Below the pieces are notes generated by a model. It made no database searches, had not been told where the DNA came from, and saw nothing but the letters and a program-made list of their open reading frames with translations. Below are positions 60,230-64,000 of a DNA stretch of 64,000 bases, piece by piece. This DNA is from Gemmatimonadota bacterium (lineage in GTDB: Bacteria; Latescibacterota; UBA2968; UBA8231), in contig JABHDC010000254.1 of NCBI GenBank assembly GCA_018673255.1, forward strand, positions 5,339-69,338, in the 5' to 3' direction. How positions within the stretch are numbered: position 1 is the stretch's first letter; every line of letters starts with the position of its first letter. A program made the position numbers and the translations under genes.

Positions 60230-61225
60230 ATGAGGAGGATTCGATGGGGCACGCTGACACTGGCTGGTATCCTGATGATCAGCCTGGGTTGTGCAGGAAC
60301 AACGCCCACCACACCGGCACAGCGACGCATGGCATTGCTGCAGGTCGATCCAGCCACGGCTGAAGCGCAGACACAGCTGCTGGCAGGACTGTCTGACGAG
60401 GATCCGCTGGTGAGGCGCACGGCTGCGCGAAGGCTGGCCATGACGCCGACCACCTCCGTCGAGTCACTGACACTGTTGATCGACAATGAAGATATCCTCG
60501 TTCGCCGCACGGGTCTGTCGGCGTTGCTCGGGCGTGGGGGGGACGGTGCACTGGTGGCCTCGGCACGAGCACTGGCTGACAGCAATGTGATGGTGCGGTT
60601 GGCTGCCGTGGAATACCTGGCTGCCGCTCGACCTTTCTCTGACCGGGTGCTGGATCTGCTGGCACGGGCCAGTGAAGATGGCGATGACAAGATCCGCGTC
60701 ATCGCCACGAGAGCGACATGGCCTTTCTACCGGTCGGCGACCTCGATCCGAGACCAGCAGACGACGGATGTCGACGTGCGTGTCACCCAGACGATCCCAT
60801 TGCCCGCTGCAGGCTGGAAATTCCAGCTGGATCCTCAGCGCCACGGTCACCGACTCGAGTGGTTCGCCCCGGGTCTCGACGACAATGGCTGGGACGATAT
60901 GGCCATCGAACAGGTGTGGCAGGATGCTGGCTACGACTATATCGGCGTCGGCTGGTATCGGCGTACGATCCAGTTGCCGGACGAGCCGGATCTGCGCGGT
61001 GCGGATCTCGCCTTTGGTGCCGTGGATGAGTCGGCGTGGGTCTGGGTGAATGGGGTTTATGCCGGGGATCACGATACGGGCCCTGCAGGTTGGAATGAAT
61101 CCTTCCGTCTGGATGTGACCGGACTGCTGAAGTGGGGAGAAACGAATCAGATCACCGTGCGTGCCATGAATACGGCCCATGCAGGTGGCGTCTACAAACC
61201 CGTCGTGATCGAGGTGCTGCGATGA
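60230..61225 (+). CDS. Lipoprotein with HEAT-like repeats and a jelly-roll sugar-binding-like domain
   Basis: 331 residues from ATG 60230 (GGAGG 7 bases upstream). The lipoprotein signal MRRIRWGTLTLAGILMISLGC has a good lipobox (SLGC). Residues about 50-165 hold HEAT-like helical pairs (DEDPLVRRTAARRLAM, NEDILVRRTGLSALLG, DSNVMVRLAAVEYLAAA, DDKIRVIATRATW). The C-terminal part (about 190-330) reads like the sugar-binding jelly roll of GH2-type enzymes (GVGWYRRTIQLPDEPDLRGADLAFGAVDESAWVWVNGVYAGDH, WGETNQITVRAMN). It is probably anchored in a membrane facing the periplasm or outside. It is coupled to the next gene by ATGA. Confidence 0.8.
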   Translation: MRRIRWGTLTLAGILMISLGCAGTTPTTPAQRRMALLQVDPATAEAQTQLLAGLSDEDPLVRRTAARRLAMTPTTSVESLTLLIDNEDILVRRTGLSALLGRGGDGALVASARALADSNVMVRLAAVEYLAAARPFSDRVLDLLARASEDGDDKIRVIATRATWPFYRSATSIRDQQTTDVDVRVTQTIPLPAAGWKFQLDPQRHGHRLEWFAPGLDDNGWDDMAIEQVWQDAGYDYIGVGWYRRTIQLPDEPDLRGADLAFGAVDESAWVWVNGVYAGDHDTGPAGWNESFRLDVTGLLKWGETNQITVRAMNTAHAGGVYKPVVIEVLR

Positions 61226-63912
61226 TGACGCACACAGTGATGGAAGAGATGAGTTCGTCGAAAGGGACGCCGTCCCGGAAGCAGCTCACCAGGCGGGTCA
61301 CGGGCAGAATGCTCTCTGCACAGATCTGGATGATGCTGGCTCTGTTCATGGGGAACGTGGCCCACGGGCAAGATGACGCACAGCAACTGTCAGAAAACGC
61401 CGCGCCACTGATCATCCAACCGGGTGGTGGGCGTGGTGTCTTCGTGCGCATGGAGGCACAGGCCACGACGTCGGTGGATCTGTGGAATGCATCGGAGACG
61501 GTCCTCACGGCAATCGATGGGTGGGTTGAATTTCAGGGGCGCCGTGAAGCGATCGTCCTCGACCAGTTGCTGCCGGGAGTCCGCCACAAAGTAGATGTGG
61601 CGGTGGATGCGGACCTGAAGCCGGGGAAGTATGCCCTGCAGGTCAGCATCTCAGCGCAGCAGGATCCGTCACCGATAGAGGTGGGCTACGAGCGTCAGGT
61701 GCAGATCATGCCGCGACCGATCCTCCGAATGCCAGTGTTGATGTGGGGTGGCGGTGATGTGGAGACACTCACTGACATTGGATTTACCCACAAGCTGATC
61801 TGGCTCCACGACTACCGCCGGATCTGGGATGCAAGCGCGCCGACAGATGCTGTCGAGCCTGTTGCCTACGGGAAGAGTGTCGAGATGCTCGACGAACTGC
61901 TGGCCCACGGTCTGGGTGGTGCAGTCTATCTGTATCCGGGACGCTGGGTGATGCGCGACGATGAACTGGCCGTCACCTATGGCAGAATCGGGCGTGAGGG
62001 GCTGACACGTGGCACAGAAGGTGCGGCCATCGATCGCGACAATGTGTGCGCGAATTTCCCGGCTGTCAGTGACTTCGCCTACAACGTAGGGGCGTCCGTG
62101 GCGCAGAGCTTCGGTGATCATCCCGGTCTGCAGGCGTCGCTGGTTCATTCCGAGATTCGTGACGCGACCCAATTGTGCTTCCACGAGCATGATGTGGCCG
62201 CCTACCGAGCCGCGACGGGGGCCATGATACCGGCCGAAGCGGCAGGCAAGAGCGGCGTTCGTTACGGATCAATGCGCGGCTTCCCCGTGGACCGTGTCGT
62301 GGCAGACGACGACCCGATTCTCTCTTACTACCGGTGGTTCTGGCGTGAAGGTGATGGGTGGAATGGTCTGCACACACGGGTGAGTGAGGGACTCAAGTCC
62401 ACGGGGCGTGATGACCTGTGGACCTTCTTCGACCCGGCTGTGCGGGCGCCGAGTCTCTGGGGTAGTGGCGGTGGTGTCGATATCGTCTCTCAGTGGACCT
62501 ATTCCCACCCGGATCCGATCAAGATCGGTCAGGCCGCTGACGAGCTGTTTGCCATGGCTGAAGGTCGTAAGGGCCAGCAGGTCATGAAGATGACGCAGGT
62601 CATCTGGTATCGATCGCAGACGGCTCCCGAGCTTCCAGACGATGAAGCAGACTACGCCGACTGGGAGCGGGAGATACCCGACGCCCGATTCATCACGACC
62701 TCTCCCGATCACATGCGCGAGGCCTTCTGGGCCAAGATCTCACGACCGATCCGCGGCATCATGTATCACGGCTGGGGGTCACTGGTGGAGGGTGTCGAAC
62801 ATGGCGCCTATCGCTACACGAATCCGGCAACACGTGAAGTCCTCAAGGAACTGACCGGCAATGTGGTCAAGCCTCTCGGGCCGACATTGTTGCAGGTGCC
62901 GGATCGACCGGCGCGGATCGGGGTGCTGGAGAGTTTCACATCGCAGATGTTCGCCAGCCGCGGCACGCATGGCTGGGGTGTCAGCTGGGAGGCGGATGCG
63001 CATCTGGTGCTGCAGTGGGCTCAGTTGCAGCCGCAGATTCTGTTCGAGGAGCAGATCCTGCGTGACGGCCTGGCCGATCTTGATGTGCTGGTCATGCCGG
63101 CGTGTGATGTGCTCACCGAATCAGTGGCCACAGCGATTGCAGCCTTCCAGACGCGTGGTGGAATCCTCGTGGCCGACGAGAATCTGGCGCCACGACTGAC
63201 GCCCGATATCCTGATCGAGAGTTACCGTCGAACGGGCAGGCCTGATGAAGACAAGGCTGTGCTGCAGGCGAAGGCGGCCCAACTTCGCCGTGAGTTGGAT
63301 CCGTATGTCGAGCGTTATGGTGAATCCGACAACCCCGATGTGGTCGTCCGCTTTCGCCAATCGGGGAACAACGACTATCTGTTTGTCATCAACGATCATC
63401 GCGCCTTCGGTGATTACGTGGGCCACCATGGTCGCGTCATGGAGGTGGGACTGCCTTCGTCAGCCGCAGTGACGGTCCGGCGGGCGGCCGGAACGGTCTA
63501 TGACCTGGTCGATCATCGAGAAGTACCGACACGATCTATCGACGGGGGGCTTGTTTTCGATACGGATCTGGGGCCGGGAGATGGTGCGGTGTATCTCATC
63601 ACCGACGCACCCATCGCCGACGTCGACATCGAGGCGCCGGCATCTGTCACTCGTGGACAGGAAGCTCACCTGGCCGTGACAATCCGCAGTATCGATGGCG
63701 TACCTGTGGGTGCCGTCGTGCCCGTCGAGGTGGAGATTGCAGATGCATCCGGTGTTCGCGCCGAATACAGCGGCTACTATGGGGCTGCAGATGGTGCGTT
63801 GTCGATCGATCTGTCGCTGGCGACAAATGACGAGCCGGGAGACTGGATTATCACGGTGCGGGAACTGGCTTCAGGGAAGGTGGCATCGAAGGTGATGACT
63901 GTCCTGCCCTGA
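61222..63912 (+). CDS. Large secreted glycosidase-like protein with GH42-type trimerisation-like region
   Basis: 896 residues from ATG 61222, which overlaps the preceding TGA. The export signal (IWMMLALFMGNVAHG) comes after a 40-residue basic leader, so a later start is possible. An N-terminal beta-rich domain (about 60-160) precedes a barrel-like region (MPVLMWGGGDVETLTDIGFTHKLIWLHDY, LYPGRWVMRDDE, IRGIMYHGWGSLVEG). Near 570-680, IGVLESFTSQMFASRGTHGWG, DVLVMPACDVLTESVATAIAAF and RGGILVADENLAPRL resemble the beta-galactosidase (GH42) trimerisation domain. A C-terminal beta-sandwich ends the protein. A carbohydrate-active role is likely; catalytic residues are not placed. Confidence 0.72.
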   Translation: MMTHTVMEEMSSSKGTPSRKQLTRRVTGRMLSAQIWMMLALFMGNVAHGQDDAQQLSENAAPLIIQPGGGRGVFVRMEAQATTSVDLWNASETVLTAIDGWVEFQGRREAIVLDQLLPGVRHKVDVAVDADLKPGKYALQVSISAQQDPSPIEVGYERQVQIMPRPILRMPVLMWGGGDVETLTDIGFTHKLIWLHDYRRIWDASAPTDAVEPVAYGKSVEMLDELLAHGLGGAVYLYPGRWVMRDDELAVTYGRIGREGLTRGTEGAAIDRDNVCANFPAVSDFAYNVGASVAQSFGDHPGLQASLVHSEIRDATQLCFHEHDVAAYRAATGAMIPAEAAGKSGVRYGSMRGFPVDRVVADDDPILSYYRWFWREGDGWNGLHTRVSEGLKSTGRDDLWTFFDPAVRAPSLWGSGGGVDIVSQWTYSHPDPIKIGQAADELFAMAEGRKGQQVMKMTQVIWYRSQTAPELPDDEADYADWEREIPDARFITTSPDHMREAFWAKISRPIRGIMYHGWGSLVEGVEHGAYRYTNPATREVLKELTGNVVKPLGPTLLQVPDRPARIGVLESFTSQMFASRGTHGWGVSWEADAHLVLQWAQLQPQILFEEQILRDGLADLDVLVMPACDVLTESVATAIAAFQTRGGILVADENLAPRLTPDILIESYRRTGRPDEDKAVLQAKAAQLRRELDPYVERYGESDNPDVVVRFRQSGNNDYLFVINDHRAFGDYVGHHGRVMEVGLPSSAAVTVRRAAGTVYDLVDHREVPTRSIDGGLVFDTDLGPGDGAVYLITDAPIADVDIEAPASVTRGQEAHLAVTIRSIDGVPVGAVVPVEVEIADASGVRAEYSGYYGAADGALSIDLSLATNDEPGDWIITVRELASGKVASKVMTVLP

Positions 63913-63965
63913 GCGCGGGCACACGGCAAAGATGCTGCAGGGCCGGGTCCGATGATCCGTCGGCC

Positions 63966-64000
63966 CGAGCCAGGATCGGCACCGCAAGGATCCTGGCTCG
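63966..64000 (+). terminator. Strong hairpin terminator at the window end
   Basis: CGAGCCAGGATC (63966-63977) and GATCCTGGCTCG (63989-64000) form a perfect 12-bp stem with an 11-base loop, 53 bases after the last stop. Any T-run would lie beyond the window. Confidence 0.7.

Noticed and set aside
1..64000. CRISPR array, rRNA operon, prophage or integrase-bounded island
   Set aside because: No spaced identical repeats, no rRNA sequence, and no integrase, terminase or transposase product were seen on either strand.

Overview
The window is a 64 kb, GC-rich, densely coded bacterial chromosome segment with 52 supported protein genes (two of them small and less certain, one broken) and two tRNA genes. 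Gene content suggests a free-living, probably marine, uncultured bacterium that degrades polysaccharides. The pointers are seven Fe/2-oxoglutarate dioxygenases (six PhyH-like, one TauD-like), two Cys-type sulfatases, Gfo/Idh/MocA oxidoreductases, enolase and amidohydrolase lactone/acid enzymes, URO-D and CocE families, and ASPIC/UnbV and multiheme secreted proteins. Such mixtures are familiar from Latescibacterota, Poribacteria and Planctomycetes-like lineages. Latescibacterota is my best guess, but this is inference from family composition, not a phylogenetic result.

Layout. 1-6600: chemosensory operon (MCP C-terminus, CheA with two CheW domains and a receiver, CheW, CheB-CheR fusion). 6616-8289 (minus): prephenate dehydratase and thymidylate synthase. 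8492-8772: tRNA-Cys and tRNA-Leu, each followed by an intrinsic terminator. 8791-11279 (minus): TauD-like dioxygenase and amidase. 11562-14701: oligogalacturonate-lyase-like propeller, TIM-barrel protein, HD phosphohydrolase. 14801-16861 (minus): enolase-superfamily dehydratase and fuconolactonase-like amidohydrolase. 17067-22299: SMP-30-like lactonase, sulfatase, Gfo/Idh/MocA, CocE hydrolase, converging on a second sulfatase (22425-23933). 24093-29889: three PhyH genes, a small coiled-coil membrane protein, a DapA-family aldolase and an SSS symporter. 29964-32442 (minus): PhyH and a DEAD-box helicase with an attenuator-like leader. 32790-36263: SelA-like PLP enzyme, small Cys-rich proteins, a DedA/VTT-like membrane protein, a putative metallopeptidase lipoprotein. 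36344-37882: PhyH-HEAT fusion. 37892-40374 (minus): YcaQ/AlkZ-like gene interrupted by an in-frame TGA, and a URO-D-like protein. 40462-44868: galactokinase-like kinase (plus), Gfo/Idh/MocA and HyuA-like genes (minus). 45115-55791: an eight-gene, end-to-end overlapping operon of secreted beta-propellers, seven CxxCH heme sites, two periplasmic binding proteins and a multi-Rid protein. 55921-63912: glycoside-hydrolase-like protein, ECF sigma-TPR fusion, PhyH, a MITE-like element, and a translationally coupled lipoprotein plus large secreted glycosidase-like protein ending at a strong hairpin.

The central blocks look like accessory carbohydrate and sulfate-ester catabolism: sulfatases, lactonase, dehydratase, aldolase, kinase and transporter. 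The strongest candidate for an undescribed system is the 45115-55791 operon. Genes overlap by a few bases almost throughout and encode an apparently extracytoplasmic electron-transfer and ligand-binding assembly with no permease, ATPase or obvious terminal enzyme nearby. Other notable points are the nonsense codon in the YcaQ-like gene, two PhyH proteins lacking the usual carboxylate iron ligand, a CP(V)E-repeat exported protein and a short MITE-like inverted-repeat element.
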